A stretch of DNA of 64,000 bases from Marinifilum sp965230805 (lineage in GTDB: Bacteria > Bacteroidota > Bacteroidia > Bacteroidales > Marinifilaceae), in contig NZ_OZ246019.1 in the NCBI RefSeq assembly GCF_965230805.1, positions 2,046,001 through 2,110,000 of the forward strand, written 5' to 3'. Below, in pieces: positions 8,443-18,215 of the stretch. Below the pieces are notes generated by a model that made no database searches, was not told the origin of the DNA, and was given only the letters and a program-made list of their open reading frames with translations. Both the position numbers and the translations under genes were made by a program. How positions within the stretch are numbered: the first letter of the stretch is position 1; the number at the start of each line of letters is the position of its first letter.

Positions 8443-11169
8443 ATGACAAAGCAATTATTCTTAGTTTTATTACTAACTCTTTCTTCATTCGGGTTATATG
8501 CGCAGAAGGGAAGCATTACCGGAAATGTAAAGGATGCAAAAACTGGCGAAGCCTTAATTGGTGCTTCTGTTTTTGTTGATGGAACTACTTTGGGAACAGT
8601 AACCGACTTTGATGGTAATTATACCATTCCAAATGTTACTGTAGGTACTGTAACTGTAAAATGCTCTTTCATTTCTTACGAAACATCTTCAAAAGAAAAT
8701 GTTAGCGTAAGTGAAGGAACTCCGGCAGTTGTTGATTTTATAATGGGAGAATCAACCGTTGCTCTTGAAGATGTTAAAGTTGTTGCAAAAGCCAAAAGGG
8801 AATCAGAAGTTGTGCTTCTCTTGGATCAGAAAAAATCTGCTACAATTAAACAATCTATCGGGGCACAAGAATTAGCAACTCAAGGGGTCTCTGATGCAGC
8901 GGCAGCTGCAACGAAAATAACAGGGGTGAGCAAACAAAACGATACCAAGGGATTAAACGTTCGTGGTTTAGGAGATCGTTACAACACAACTACTTTAAAC
9001 GGCTTACCTCTGCCATCAAACAATGCAGAATATAAAAATATCGATCTTGAACTTTTTACGACTGACATTATTGAATTCATCGATATCGAAAAAGTTCCGG
9101 GAGCACATTTGTATGGAGACTTTGCTGGTGCAAATGTAAACGTAGTTTCTAAGGTTCATAGTGGAGATCAATTCTTAAAAATTAGCCTAAAAACCGGGTA
9201 CAACACCAGTTTGTCTGATGCAGATCAGTTTTACTTGGGTGATGGACCTGGACTGTTAGGATTCGATGATTTCGACTACCAAGATAATTTCGATGTTTAT
9301 GACTTTGAAACAACTTGGAATCCTGAAAAGAAAACCATTTATCCTTTTACTGATATTTCAGTTTCGGCAGGTAAAACTTTTGAGTTTGAAAATTCTAAAT
9401 TAAATGCATTTGCAACTGTTAGTTTCGATAATGAATACCAGTATAGTGATTTATTGCAAAGACAGGTTAATGGTAGTGATTTCTTTAGAAAAGATCTTTT
9501 GGGTGAGCAGTACAAGTACATGACTCAAACCACCGGGATGTTGAATTTAAACTACAACTGGAAATCGAATAATATTTATTTTAATTCGATGATGTTGAAC
9601 ACTTCCGAACAATCACTAAAAAATCTTCGAGGATTTATCTTCGATTTAGCAGAAGAAGGTGGATTTGTTAGAAGATCAGAATACGAAAGAAATACAGTTT
9701 TAGTAAACCAACTTTTAGGTGAGCATAAGTTGAATTCTAAAATGAACCTACACTGGGGGATTGCCTACAATACTGTAAACAACATTGTTCCCGACCGACG
9801 TCACAATACCATGGAAAATGGTACTGAATCAGAAAAATTCTTTGCCACCAATGACCAGGCCAATAATAACCGTTATTTCCACGATTTAAAAGAAGATGAA
9901 ATTGCAGCTAACATTAGTTGGGATTATAGTTTTGGAGAAGGATTTGAAGATTCTGATTACCGTGGAAAATTAACAATTGGTTATAACGGTAAATACAAAG
10001 ACAGAAGCTTTGAATCTACACAGTTCAACCATAAAATTATCACGAATCAGCTTACCGATATTAATAATGTAGATTCCTATTTTAACAATGAGAACCTAAA
10101 AGACGGTTTGTTCGATCTGAGAGTTCTATCAAGTAAATTTATTATCCTATCTACTTATGACGGAGAGCAAATAATTAATGCAGGTTTTGCTAATTTAGAG
10201 TACAACTTTAGTCCAAAATTTTTAGCATTAATAGGTGTTAGAGCTGAGAATGTATATCAGGAAATTGACTTCAACACAGTATTGGGTGAAGGAAAAGAAG
10301 ATTTTACAGAATTCAAAGTATTACCAAGTTTATCATTAAAATATGAGTTAACAGAAAAGGCAAATATTCGATTTGCATCAGGTATTACATACACCTTGCC
10401 TCAGTTTAAAGAAACCGCCCCTTTTATTTTCGAAGGTATAACAGATGTGTCAATAGGTAATCCGTACCTCAAACCATCTACAAATTACAATGGAGAATTA
10501 AAGTGGGAATATTTTCCTAAGCCTAGCGAATTATTATCGGTAGCTGTTTTTGGTAAGTATATTTCAAATCCAATTAACCGATTTGTAAGAGCATCAGCAG
10601 GTAATGAGTTTACTTTTGGTAACACTGGAGATTGGGCTTATATCTATGGTTTAGAATTTGAAACCAAAAAAACAATCTGGAAAGCAACCGCAGAAAGCAC
10701 TTCTAAAAAACTATATGCTTCAGCCAATTTCACTATAATGGATACAAAGCAAGAATTAGATGCTGATAAACTAAAAGAAGAATCAGAAGGAGGTTATACT
10801 GCAAACTTTAATAAAGACGAAGAAGACCTTCAGGGATCTGCTTCATTTTTAGCCAATGCAAATTTAAACTACAAATACTCGTGGAAAGATGGTGAAAACT
10901 CTATCACTTCATCATTAGTTTACCGATACGAATCAGACAGAATGTATTTAATTGGCTATTCAAGCCTTGGTAACCAAGTTGATAATGAGTTGCACAATCT
11001 GGATTTTGTACTTAAATCAAAATTCAATAAATGGGGAGTTAGCTTCTCGGCTAAAAACATTTTAGATCAAGATATCGAAAGATATCAGGAAAATGAAACT
11101 CAGGATTGGCTTGTTAAGTCATATAAAAACGGAATAAAATTCGGTTTAGGAATATCCTACACTTTTTAA
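8443..11169 (+). CDS. TonB-dependent outer-membrane receptor
   Basis: 908 aa. Signal peptide (ends ~residue 20, LYAQ), CarboxypepD_reg-like domain (GSITGNVKDAKTGEALIG), plug domain (~residues 130-230, KGLNVRGLGDRYNTTTLNG) and a large beta-barrel ending in the aromatic GLGISYTF. It should import a substrate across the outer membrane using TonB energy. No SusD partner follows; instead the next gene encodes a surface-type lipoprotein. The neighbouring PhoB/PhoR-like pair and direct repeats upstream suggest starvation control; phosphate or an organophosphate is a plausible but unproven substrate. Confidence 0.92.
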   Translation: MTKQLFLVLLLTLSSFGLYAQKGSITGNVKDAKTGEALIGASVFVDGTTLGTVTDFDGNYTIPNVTVGTVTVKCSFISYETSSKENVSVSEGTPAVVDFIMGESTVALEDVKVVAKAKRESEVVLLLDQKKSATIKQSIGAQELATQGVSDAAAAATKITGVSKQNDTKGLNVRGLGDRYNTTTLNGLPLPSNNAEYKNIDLELFTTDIIEFIDIEKVPGAHLYGDFAGANVNVVSKVHSGDQFLKISLKTGYNTSLSDADQFYLGDGPGLLGFDDFDYQDNFDVYDFETTWNPEKKTIYPFTDISVSAGKTFEFENSKLNAFATVSFDNEYQYSDLLQRQVNGSDFFRKDLLGEQYKYMTQTTGMLNLNYNWKSNNIYFNSMMLNTSEQSLKNLRGFIFDLAEEGGFVRRSEYERNTVLVNQLLGEHKLNSKMNLHWGIAYNTVNNIVPDRRHNTMENGTESEKFFATNDQANNNRYFHDLKEDEIAANISWDYSFGEGFEDSDYRGKLTIGYNGKYKDRSFESTQFNHKIITNQLTDINNVDSYFNNENLKDGLFDLRVLSSKFIILSTYDGEQIINAGFANLEYNFSPKFLALIGVRAENVYQEIDFNTVLGEGKEDFTEFKVLPSLSLKYELTEKANIRFASGITYTLPQFKETAPFIFEGITDVSIGNPYLKPSTNYNGELKWEYFPKPSELLSVAVFGKYISNPINRFVRASAGNEFTFGNTGDWAYIYGLEFETKKTIWKATAESTSKKLYASANFTIMDTKQELDADKLKEESEGGYTANFNKDEEDLQGSASFLANANLNYKYSWKDGENSITSSLVYRYESDRMYLIGYSSLGNQVDNELHNLDFVLKSKFNKWGVSFSAKNILDQDIERYQENETQDWLVKSYKNGIKFGLGISYTF

Positions 11170-11210
11170 TTAGAAAACAATTTCATTTTATAATTTAATT
11201 TAACAAAACG

Positions 11211-13463
11211 ATGAAAAATTTATTGTTAGCAATGTTAGCTGTATCCGTAATCACTTTCTCTAGTTGTTCGGATGATGATAATGATGATCCAAATCCAAAT
11301 CCAGATCCGACTGATCAATTTGATCCTGCAGATTTTAAAGGCGAAATCAAAGATGGTGAGGAATACACCATGGATTCAAAAACAACTTACAAGTTGACAG
11401 GTGCCCTTGTGGTACAAACCGGTGGTACTTTAACAATTCCTGCAGGAACAAGAATAGAAGCTACTTCGCCATCAGCAACTGATACTGATGTACGTTATAT
11501 CGCTGTTGCACAAGGTGGTAAAATTTATATCAACGGTACTGCTTCTTCTCCTGTAGTAATGACCTCTGACACAAAAGAGCCAGAAGCTTGGGGTGGTTTA
11601 GTAGTATGTGGTAGCGCTCCTACAAACAAAGCTGATGCGGGTAGTGCTGGTGCCGAAGTTTCAGGTTTGGCTTATGGTGGAAGCAACGTTAACGACAACT
11701 CTGGTGTTATAGAATATTTACGTCTTGAGTACACTGGTTACAAGTATACTAACGAAAAAGAATTTAATGGACTTTCTCTTTTCGGTGTTGGTGCTGGTAC
11801 TGTTGTTGATTATGTGGTTTCATACAAAGGTGGTGATGATGGTATGGAGTTCTTCGGTGGAACAGTAAACGCTTCTCACCTTGTTTCTATCGATAGTGGT
11901 GATGATGGTATCGATTTCGCTGACGGATGGTCAGGAACTGGTGAATACTGGGTTTCTATTAACTCTGCCAAATCAGGTATCGAAGGATCAAATAACGGTG
12001 ATAATGGAGCTGCTACTCCTATGACGGATGCTACTCTTAAAAACGTAACTGTATACGGAATGGGTGAAAAACCATTCTACTTGAAAGAAGGTGCTGGTAA
12101 GCAAACAATCAACAATATTGTAATTGGTGATTTAGCTGCTGAAAAAAGTCAAGCCTTCTTTTTTACTGATGATGATGATGCTGATGCTGCTGCAAGAATT
12201 AATGCAGGTGAAATCGTTATTACCAACGCAAATTTTGTTGATATGAAGACTGGTCAAACAAAAGCTGTTAACGGTTTAACTATTAGCGAAAATGTTGAAG
12301 CTTTAGGTGCTGGTAATGGAATTAACAAACCAGACTGGATGCCAGATGCATTAAATACAGTAGATGGTTCCACAACCGTTTTTGGTGATCCTGTAGTTGC
12401 TGAGGTAGCATTCGAAGGCGATATTACAACTGATATTACTTTAGACGCTAATAACAAATATAAACTAACAGGTGCTGTTGTTGTAAAAGATGGTGGTAGC
12501 TTAACGATTCCTGCAGGAACAGTTATTATTGCTACTGATGTTACAGCTGAAGATACTGATGTTCGTTACATTGCTGTTGCGCAAGGCGGTCAGATTTTTG
12601 TTAACGGTACTGCTGAAAAGCCAGTTGTTATGACTGCTGAAACTGAAGAACCAGAATCATGGGGAGGATTAGTTCTTTGTGGAAAAGCTCCAACTAATAA
12701 GGCAAATGCTGGTAGCGCAGGTGCTGAAGTTTCAGGTTTATCTTACGGTGGTGACGTTTCTAATGATGATTCAGGTAGTATTTCATATTTACGTCTTGAA
12801 TACACTGGTTACAAGTATACTAATGAAAAAGAATTCAACGGTCTTTCACTTTTCGGAGTAGGTTCAGGTACTACAATCGAGTATGTTGTTTCATACAAAG
12901 GTGGTGATGACGGAATGGAGTTCTTCGGTGGAACTGTTAATGCTTCTTACCTTGTTTCTTACGAAAGTGGTGATGATGGTATCGACTTCGCTGACGGATG
13001 GTCAGGTACTGGTGAATACTGGATGTCATTAAAATCTGCTAAATCAGGTATCGAAGGTTCAAACAATGGTGATAATGGAGCTGCAACTCCTATGACTAAT
13101 GCAACCTTAAAACACTTAACTGTTTTCGGTATGACTGAAAAACCATTCTACTTGAAAGAAGGTGCTGGAATGCAAACTATCGAAGATATCGTAATTGGTG
13201 GTCTTGATGACAACAAAGCACAAGCATATTTCTTCACTGATGGTGATGATACAGCTGCTGCTCAAAGAATTACTGATGGTGATATTAAAATTACCAAAGC
13301 TAAGTTCATTGAAATGGGTACCGGAAATACAGTTAAAGCTGCTTCTGGTTTAACTGTAGGTGAAGATGATAGTGCTACAGGTGCTGGAAACGGTAAAGAC
13401 AAACCAAGCTGGTTATCTGATGCTTTAAATACAGCATACAACGGAACAACAATTGTGCAATAA
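11211..13463 (+). CDS. Lipoprotein with two tandem beta-helix-like domains
   Basis: 750 aa. The lipoprotein signal ends in ITFSSC, followed by an acidic Asp/Asn/Pro linker. Two homologous ~360-residue halves follow (about residues 45-390 and 395-745). Each carries TLTIPAGT..I.A, DVRYIAVAQGG, then SGLAYGG or SGLSYGG, SYKGGDDGMEFFGGTVNAS and GIDFADGWSGTGEYW. Repeated Asp-Gly turns are consistent with a beta-helix or calcium-binding surface protein. It is 41 bp behind the TonB receptor and probably co-transcribed. The family is sometimes mislabelled 'multidrug transporter'; nothing here supports transport by itself. Confidence 0.85.
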   Translation: MKNLLLAMLAVSVITFSSCSDDDNDDPNPNPDPTDQFDPADFKGEIKDGEEYTMDSKTTYKLTGALVVQTGGTLTIPAGTRIEATSPSATDTDVRYIAVAQGGKIYINGTASSPVVMTSDTKEPEAWGGLVVCGSAPTNKADAGSAGAEVSGLAYGGSNVNDNSGVIEYLRLEYTGYKYTNEKEFNGLSLFGVGAGTVVDYVVSYKGGDDGMEFFGGTVNASHLVSIDSGDDGIDFADGWSGTGEYWVSINSAKSGIEGSNNGDNGAATPMTDATLKNVTVYGMGEKPFYLKEGAGKQTINNIVIGDLAAEKSQAFFFTDDDDADAAARINAGEIVITNANFVDMKTGQTKAVNGLTISENVEALGAGNGINKPDWMPDALNTVDGSTTVFGDPVVAEVAFEGDITTDITLDANNKYKLTGAVVVKDGGSLTIPAGTVIIATDVTAEDTDVRYIAVAQGGQIFVNGTAEKPVVMTAETEEPESWGGLVLCGKAPTNKANAGSAGAEVSGLSYGGDVSNDDSGSISYLRLEYTGYKYTNEKEFNGLSLFGVGSGTTIEYVVSYKGGDDGMEFFGGTVNASYLVSYESGDDGIDFADGWSGTGEYWMSLKSAKSGIEGSNNGDNGAATPMTNATLKHLTVFGMTEKPFYLKEGAGMQTIEDIVIGGLDDNKAQAYFFTDGDDTAAAQRITDGDIKITKAKFIEMGTGNTVKAASGLTVGEDDSATGAGNGKDKPSWLSDALNTAYNGTTIVQ

Positions 13464-13490
13464 GTTTCGCAATACATTTCTATAATATAT

Positions 13491-13521
13491 AAAAGCAGAC
13501 TCAAATGAGTCTGCTTTTTTT
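13491..13521 (+). terminator. Terminator of receptor/lipoprotein operon
   Basis: AAAAGCAGACTCA and TGAGTCTGCTTTT form a perfect 13-bp stem with a 2-nt loop, extended by a T run. Confidence 0.9.
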
Positions 13522-13541
13522 GTGTTTTACGCAATATATTT

Positions 13542-13915
13542 GCGTTGAAAGCTCATGTTTTAAGGCTAAAACATGAGCTTTCAATATAAAAAGGTGAAGT
13601 TGTAAAGTAAAAACTTCATCGTTTAACGTTTAGCAGTGAGCTTTCAATGTTAACCATTGAAGTCGCATCGTTAAAACATCCAGTTTTAATGTCAAAAGCT
13701 TAAGTTTTCATGATTTTAGCCGTTCTTTCGCAGCTATAGAACCTGATTTTTCGTTAAAAGTTGAACTTTTTATATTGAAACATGAACCACAGATATTCAA
13801 AGCTCAACTTAAAACGTTCAGCACTCACCAAATAACGTAGAAACCTAAGCTTTCAATGGTAAAACCTTAAGTTTTTATATTCAAAGCTTAGGTTTCAACG
13901 TAAAACACTCTGCAA
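13542..13915. repeat. Degenerate ~21-bp periodic repeat array
   Basis: About 17 imperfect units of 20-23 bp follow one another without coding potential. Recurring cores are GAGCTTTCAATGTTAA, AAGCTTAAGTTTTCAT and AAGCTTAGGTTTCAACG, often alternating with their complements. Stop codons occur in every frame. The array fills the gap between a terminator and the convergent rhodanese gene. Confidence 0.6.
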
Positions 13916-13929
13916 ATAATGCACACATC

Positions 13930-14322
13930 TTACTTAACAAGCTCCATTTTTAATTCATTCCAATAGTCTAATCCATCTTGCAGCGAACAAACATGAATCT
14001 TGTATTTTTGGTAAATGATTTTTCCTGCAGTAATGCTTCTTTCGCCATATTTACAATACAGCAAATAAGTCTTCTTGGTGCCCAGGGAATCAATAATATG
14101 GTATAATTTATCGGAAGTATCGGCTAGTATAGCACCTTCGATATGCCCTTTTTTAAAGTCTTTTCTTAAACGCACATCTATAATTACTGCTTGTGGATTT
14201 AACTTAGAAACCCGCAAAAACTGTTTCGGACTTAGTTCCTGTACTGTATCCCGTTGCGAAAATGCATACTGTTGCAACATCAGTACAAATAATAATACTA
14301 AACCAATTTTTATAAACTTCAT
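13930..14322 (-). CDS. Secreted rhodanese-like domain protein
   Basis: 130 aa. A signal peptide (hydrophobic to ~residue 22, QYAFSQ) is followed by a single rhodanese domain: AVIIDVRLRKDFKKGHIEGA, with the active-site loop YCKYGERS containing the catalytic Cys. It is likely a periplasmic sulfurtransferase or thiol-relay protein; the donor and acceptor are unknown. It is 37 bp downstream of hemW on the same strand. Confidence 0.85.
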   Translation of the reverse strand: MKFIKIGLVLLFVLMLQQYAFSQRDTVQELSPKQFLRVSKLNPQAVIIDVRLRKDFKKGHIEGAILADTSDKLYHIIDSLGTKKTYLLYCKYGERSITAGKIIYQKYKIHVCSLQDGLDYWNELKMELVK

Positions 14323-14359
14323 TCTTATTCAATTCTAATTTGCAAATTACTGAAATAAA

Positions 14360-15493
14360 CTAATCATCAATAAAGAAAAAATCAGACATGATATCATTAG
14401 AAATAAAAACCCCTTCATCATTCAAAATTAAGCAGTTTTTTTCTCTTCTAATATGCTTGCATTGAATATACTTTTCCGCCTTTATAATACAATGCCTGTA
14501 TAATTGATCTCCAAATTGTTCCATTACCACATCAAGGTCAAGACCCCAATACGTTCGTAGCGATGTAAGTACCAAGTCGTTAAATCTTTCATAAAAACTT
14601 AAATCTTCTTTCTCAGAAAAAATACCACCCTCATTAACCGCTTTCATGTACTTATAATTGTGAGCAATATTCCATTCTCTTTCTTTAAAATTGTATGAAT
14701 GAGCCGAGGGGCCTATTCCCAGGTATTGCCTCTGTTTCCAATAAGCAGAGTTGTGTTTTGATATGTAAGATTCTTTGCAAAAGTTGGAGATTTCGTAATG
14801 TGTAAAACCATTTTCGCGCGCCGAATCTATTAAATATTTAAACTGATTAAAACTTTCCTCCTCCTCAATCTCAATCAATTGTCCTTTTTGAAGCTTTTTT
14901 GCAAATACGGTATTCGCATCGTACATCAAATGATAGGAAGAGATATGTTGAATTTCTAATTCATATACCAAATTGAGATTTTCTATCCATTTCGCCATAC
15001 TCAAGCTAGGTACACCATAAATCTGGTCAACCGAAATGTTATTAAATCCAATATCCTGAGCTCTTTTAATGGCCTGGTAAGCTTCATTCCCTGTATGTCG
15101 GCGGTTCATCAAAATTAAATCTTCATCATGAAAAGACTGTATTCCTACGCTTAACCTATTTACCGATGATTTTTTTAATTCGCTTAAAAACTCTTGATTT
15201 AAATCATCTGGATTGGCCTCCAAAGTAATTTCGGCATCCATATCAATATTCCAATATTTCGAACATTCATCAATCAACATCTGAATATGCTCCGGATGGT
15301 ATACAGATGGAGTTCCACCTCCAAAATAAATTGTAGATAAAGATTTTTGATCCAGGTATTCCTTTCTTAATTGCAATTCCTTTTTAAAACAATCAAGCAT
15401 ATCTAAAATCGACTGCATTGAAATACTTTTGTGAAAAGCACAGTAATGGCAAGCTTGCTTGCAGAAGGGGATATGAAAATAAATTCCAGACAT
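14360..15493 (-). CDS. hemW: Radical SAM heme chaperone HemW
   Basis: 377 aa, the usual length for HemW. The radical SAM cluster motif is CKQACHYCAF near residue 12 (CxxxCxxC), preceded by GIYFHIPF. Other family markers are TIYFGGGTPS, TLEANPDD, NRLSVGIQSF and GIGPSAHSY. HemW is a heme-binding chaperone that inserts heme into respiratory enzymes and lacks the extra Cys that defines the coproporphyrinogen oxidase HemN. The start is the ATG directly before the first strand. Confidence 0.93.
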   Translation of the reverse strand: MSGIYFHIPFCKQACHYCAFHKSISMQSILDMLDCFKKELQLRKEYLDQKSLSTIYFGGGTPSVYHPEHIQMLIDECSKYWNIDMDAEITLEANPDDLNQEFLSELKKSSVNRLSVGIQSFHDEDLILMNRRHTGNEAYQAIKRAQDIGFNNISVDQIYGVPSLSMAKWIENLNLVYELEIQHISSYHLMYDANTVFAKKLQKGQLIEIEEEESFNQFKYLIDSARENGFTHYEISNFCKESYISKHNSAYWKQRQYLGIGPSAHSYNFKEREWNIAHNYKYMKAVNEGGIFSEKEDLSFYERFNDLVLTSLRTYWGLDLDVVMEQFGDQLYRHCIIKAEKYIQCKHIRREKNCLILNDEGVFISNDIMSDFFFIDD

Positions 15494-15661
15494 ATTGAAT
15501 CATTTTTCTTGCAAGGTAGAAGCATTTCTTTTATTTTCAATATTTGCTAATATTTTGTATAAATAAAAACATCTAAATTGGCGCAAAGAAATGATTTTAT
15601 GCAACATTTTTATACATATGAGGGTCTTTACATCGAACATTGACATTTAAAATAAAGAACC

Positions 15662-16381
15662 ATGAAAGGATATATTAGAATAATTTCACCAATTTTGATT
15701 TTATTAATCAGCTTTGCTACTACCCTATCCACTTTTGCAGATGGTATTAAAGGCAATGGCAATGTAAAATCGGAAGAAAGAGAAGTTGGTAATTTTAAAA
15801 CCATAAAAGTAAATGGTGCATTCACAATTTATTTGTCACAAGATGATGATTACAGCCTAAAAGTTGTTGCCGACGAGAATCTATTAGATATTATCACCAG
15901 TAAGATAAAGGGAGATGTTTTGTATATCGCAACCGAAAAAAGCATTTATAAATCCACCAATTTAAAGCTTTACATCGGTTTTAAACACCTTAATGAAATC
16001 AAAGCGAATGGTGCTATTTCTTTAAAATCAGAACAAGTTTTAAGATTTGATGAATTGGAAATAGAAATTAATGGTGCTTCCTCTGCAGATTTACAACTAA
16101 CAGCTAATCGCTTAAGTATTGATAATAGTGGTGCTTCAACTGTAAAGCTTGCTGGTAAGTCTGAAAAACTTGATATTGACATTTCGGGCGCCGGAAGCGT
16201 AAACGCCATTGACATGAAAGCATTAAAAGGAACAATTGATATCAGTGGAGTTGGAAGCGGAAAAGTTTATGTATTAGAAGAATTAAGAGTAAGTATTTCG
16301 GGAATCGGTTCGGTAAAATACAAAGGAGATCCGAAAGTTACCAGTGATATTTCCTTCCTGGGAAGTTTAAAAAAATATTAG
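15662..16381 (+). CDS. Head GIN domain protein (DUF2807), secreted
   Basis: 239 aa with an N-terminal signal peptide (~residues 1-26, ending STFA). The rest is a single DUF2807 auto-transporter-like beta domain with the repeated G(A/V)(G/S)S.. and SGIGSVKY turns (INGASSADLQL, NSGASTVKL, ISGAGSVNAI, ISGVGSGKVY). The family is probably a periplasmic or surface beta-helix of unknown function. It stands alone. Confidence 0.85.
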   Translation: MKGYIRIISPILILLISFATTLSTFADGIKGNGNVKSEEREVGNFKTIKVNGAFTIYLSQDDDYSLKVVADENLLDIITSKIKGDVLYIATEKSIYKSTNLKLYIGFKHLNEIKANGAISLKSEQVLRFDELEIEINGASSADLQLTANRLSIDNSGASTVKLAGKSEKLDIDISGAGSVNAIDMKALKGTIDISGVGSGKVYVLEELRVSISGIGSVKYKGDPKVTSDISFLGSLKKY

Positions 16382-16773
16382 AAGAAGCCTCTTTTGAAAT
16401 TTCTTTGAATCATGCACAAATTTCTTCTTTTCCTCATACTTTTTTATAGCCTGTAAGAGCATTAAAATCTCTTATGGTTATCCAAGATACCAGTACTACA
16501 TTTCGTTCCTAATTCGCTTTGAATGGCCATATATTTATAATGCTTTATTCTCATCACCCCTCTTCGAACTTTCTCAGTTAAAACATTCCATAGCTTATAA
16601 AAAATAAATATTGCATCTATAAAATAATACCAGTAATAAAAATAAAAAACTGGCGTAACTTTTATCTGAGCGAAATTGACCATATTAATTTTTGCTAACT
16701 TATTTATTTTAGTATTGCTTACTAACTTTAGCTTGCTAACTTTGGGTAACTATTTACTTAAGTGATAATCTTT
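16382..16773. other. Intergenic gap, no supported gene
   Basis: A short minus-strand frame (16462-16683) has no signal, motif or plausible composition. Close to the VanZ start the sequence contains several GCTAACTT-like direct repeats (16693-16750), possibly regulatory. Confidence 0.45.
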
Positions 16774-17202
16774 ATGAAGCTTAAATTGTTTTGGCGCAAT
16801 ATCATATGGGCAATAATCATTTTGATTCTTTGTTCCATTCCAGGAGACGATTTACCAAAAACATCAGCCATTCATATCCCCCACTTCGATAAAATCGTAC
16901 ACTTTGGAATGTTTTTTATTATGGGTATTTTTTTAATTGCCGAACTTCGTTTCCAAACGCGTTTAAAAGGTTTTCAAATCGTATTAATTACGGTTTTATT
17001 AATAGGTCTTTATGGCGGTATAATAGAATATTTACAGCAGCATTATTTCAAAAACAGAAGTGGTGATTATATCGATTTAATTGCAGATATTTTCGGAGGT
17101 ATTTTCGCTGTCTTTTTATTTCCATGGTTAAAAAAACAAAAGGACTTGTTAATTAATCGCAAGCCCTTTAGTAAAATATCAATTCTTACAAAAATACTAT
17201 AA
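16774..17202 (+). CDS. VanZ-like family membrane protein
   Basis: Small integral membrane protein with four predicted helices and the VanZ-like motifs SSIPGDDLP-type (CSIPGDDLPK), HFDKIVHFGMFF and GGIIEYLQQHYF.NRSGDYIDLIADIFGG. I start it at ATG 16774; GTG 16762 would add only four residues. VanZ itself affects teicoplanin resistance, but the role of most family members is unknown. It converges on and overlaps by 6 bp the Rrf2 gene. Confidence 0.85.
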   Translation: MKLKLFWRNIIWAIIILILCSIPGDDLPKTSAIHIPHFDKIVHFGMFFIMGIFLIAELRFQTRLKGFQIVLITVLLIGLYGGIIEYLQQHYFKNRSGDYIDLIADIFGGIFAVFLFPWLKKQKDLLINRKPFSKISILTKIL

Positions 17203-17643
17203 AGAGATGTACTCTTTCGTATTTTCCATTTCTGTAATCAGTTGACCAATTGTTTTTCCTTGAAATAAATCGTAAATCTGTTTTCTTATGTGTCCGAATT
17301 GGTTGTGAACCGGACAAGCTGCTTGAGCTTTACTATCTGATTTACATGGGCGAATACCAATTAAACAATTTTCAAACATATCTAATCCATCAACTATTTC
17401 AACAATATTCATTAAAGTAATTTCAGATGGATCTTTTCCCATTCCAAATCCTCCATGTGGTCCTTTTGTTGATGTTAGTAATTTTTGTCTTGCTAAACTT
17501 TGCAGAATTTTTCCTAGAAATGGAGTCGGAATTTCTAATTCTTCTGCAATCTTTTTAATACCAATCTTTTTACCTTCTTTTGAAGCATTTAATGACAAAT
17601 AAATTACTGAGCGAATTGCATATTTACAAGTATTCGATAACAT
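17197..17643 (-). CDS. Rrf2-family transcriptional regulator, likely Fe-S binding
   Basis: 148 aa. N-terminal winged helix (CKYAIRSVIYLSLNA, then IPTPFLGKILQSLARQKLL and KGPHGGFGMGK) and a C-terminal Cys group (NCLIGIRPC ... ACPVHNQF) with the three-Cys arrangement used by IscR/NsrR relatives to hold an iron-sulfur cluster. It is therefore a candidate redox, NO or iron-sulfur sensor. Its targets are not visible here. Confidence 0.88.
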   Translation of the reverse strand: MLSNTCKYAIRSVIYLSLNASKEGKKIGIKKIAEELEIPTPFLGKILQSLARQKLLTSTKGPHGGFGMGKDPSEITLMNIVEIVDGLDMFENCLIGIRPCKSDSKAQAACPVHNQFGHIRKQIYDLFQGKTIGQLITEMENTKEYISL

Positions 17644-17777
17644 CTTAAAAATTTAATTTAACTCCACATTTCAAAAAACAATCAGAGCAAAGATAACAAT
17701 AATTAGCACTAATTAGCATCTTTAATTCTTTATTTCCTTATTTATGATGATTCTTATTATTAAAAAGCCGAGCTTAT

Positions 17778-18215
17778 TTATAATGGTATTTTATCAATTC
17801 TCTTTTGATGTCTACCTCCCTCAAAATCTGTATTTAAAAACACTTTAGCAATTTTTTCAACCTCTTCAAATGAGACGAATCTTGCTGGAATTCCACATAC
17901 ATTTGCATCATTATGTGATCTTGCCAGATTAGCAATTTCCGGCGTCCAACATAAAGCAGCTCTAATTTTTTGATGTTTGTTTGCTGCCATTGTTATACCG
18001 TTACCACTGCCACACAAAGTAAAACCAAAATCAAATTCTCCTGATTCCACAGCTACAGCTAAAGGATGAGCTGTATCAGGATAATCCATACTTACTGCAG
18101 AATTGGGACCAAAATCTTTTATCTCATAACCATCATTATTTAATATTTCAGCCAATTTATTTTTAAATTGAAATCCTGCGTGATCTGCAGCTAGAGCAAT
18201 TCTAATTTTTTTCAT
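17778..18215 (-). CDS. rpiB: Ribose 5-phosphate isomerase B
   Basis: 145 aa, full length. AADHAGFQFK at the N-terminus binds the phosphate. The catalytic Cys lies in FTLCGSGNGITMAANK, and ALCWTPEIANLARSHNDANV completes the RpiB signature. It interconverts ribose 5-phosphate and ribulose 5-phosphate in the pentose phosphate pathway. It is the last gene before the large non-coding gap and is transcribed away from it. Confidence 0.93.
   Translation of the reverse strand: MKKIRIALAADHAGFQFKNKLAEILNNDGYEIKDFGPNSAVSMDYPDTAHPLAVAVESGEFDFGFTLCGSGNGITMAANKHQKIRAALCWTPEIANLARSHNDANVCGIPARFVSFEEVEKIAKVFLNTDFEGGRHQKRIDKIPL

Noticed and set aside
13542..13915. Array as CRISPR or as a decayed coding repeat
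   Set aside because: No constant direct repeat with unique spacers, and stop codons in all frames.
16462..16683. 73-codon minus-strand frame
   Set aside because: No recognisable features, and the sequence looks like AT-rich intergenic DNA.
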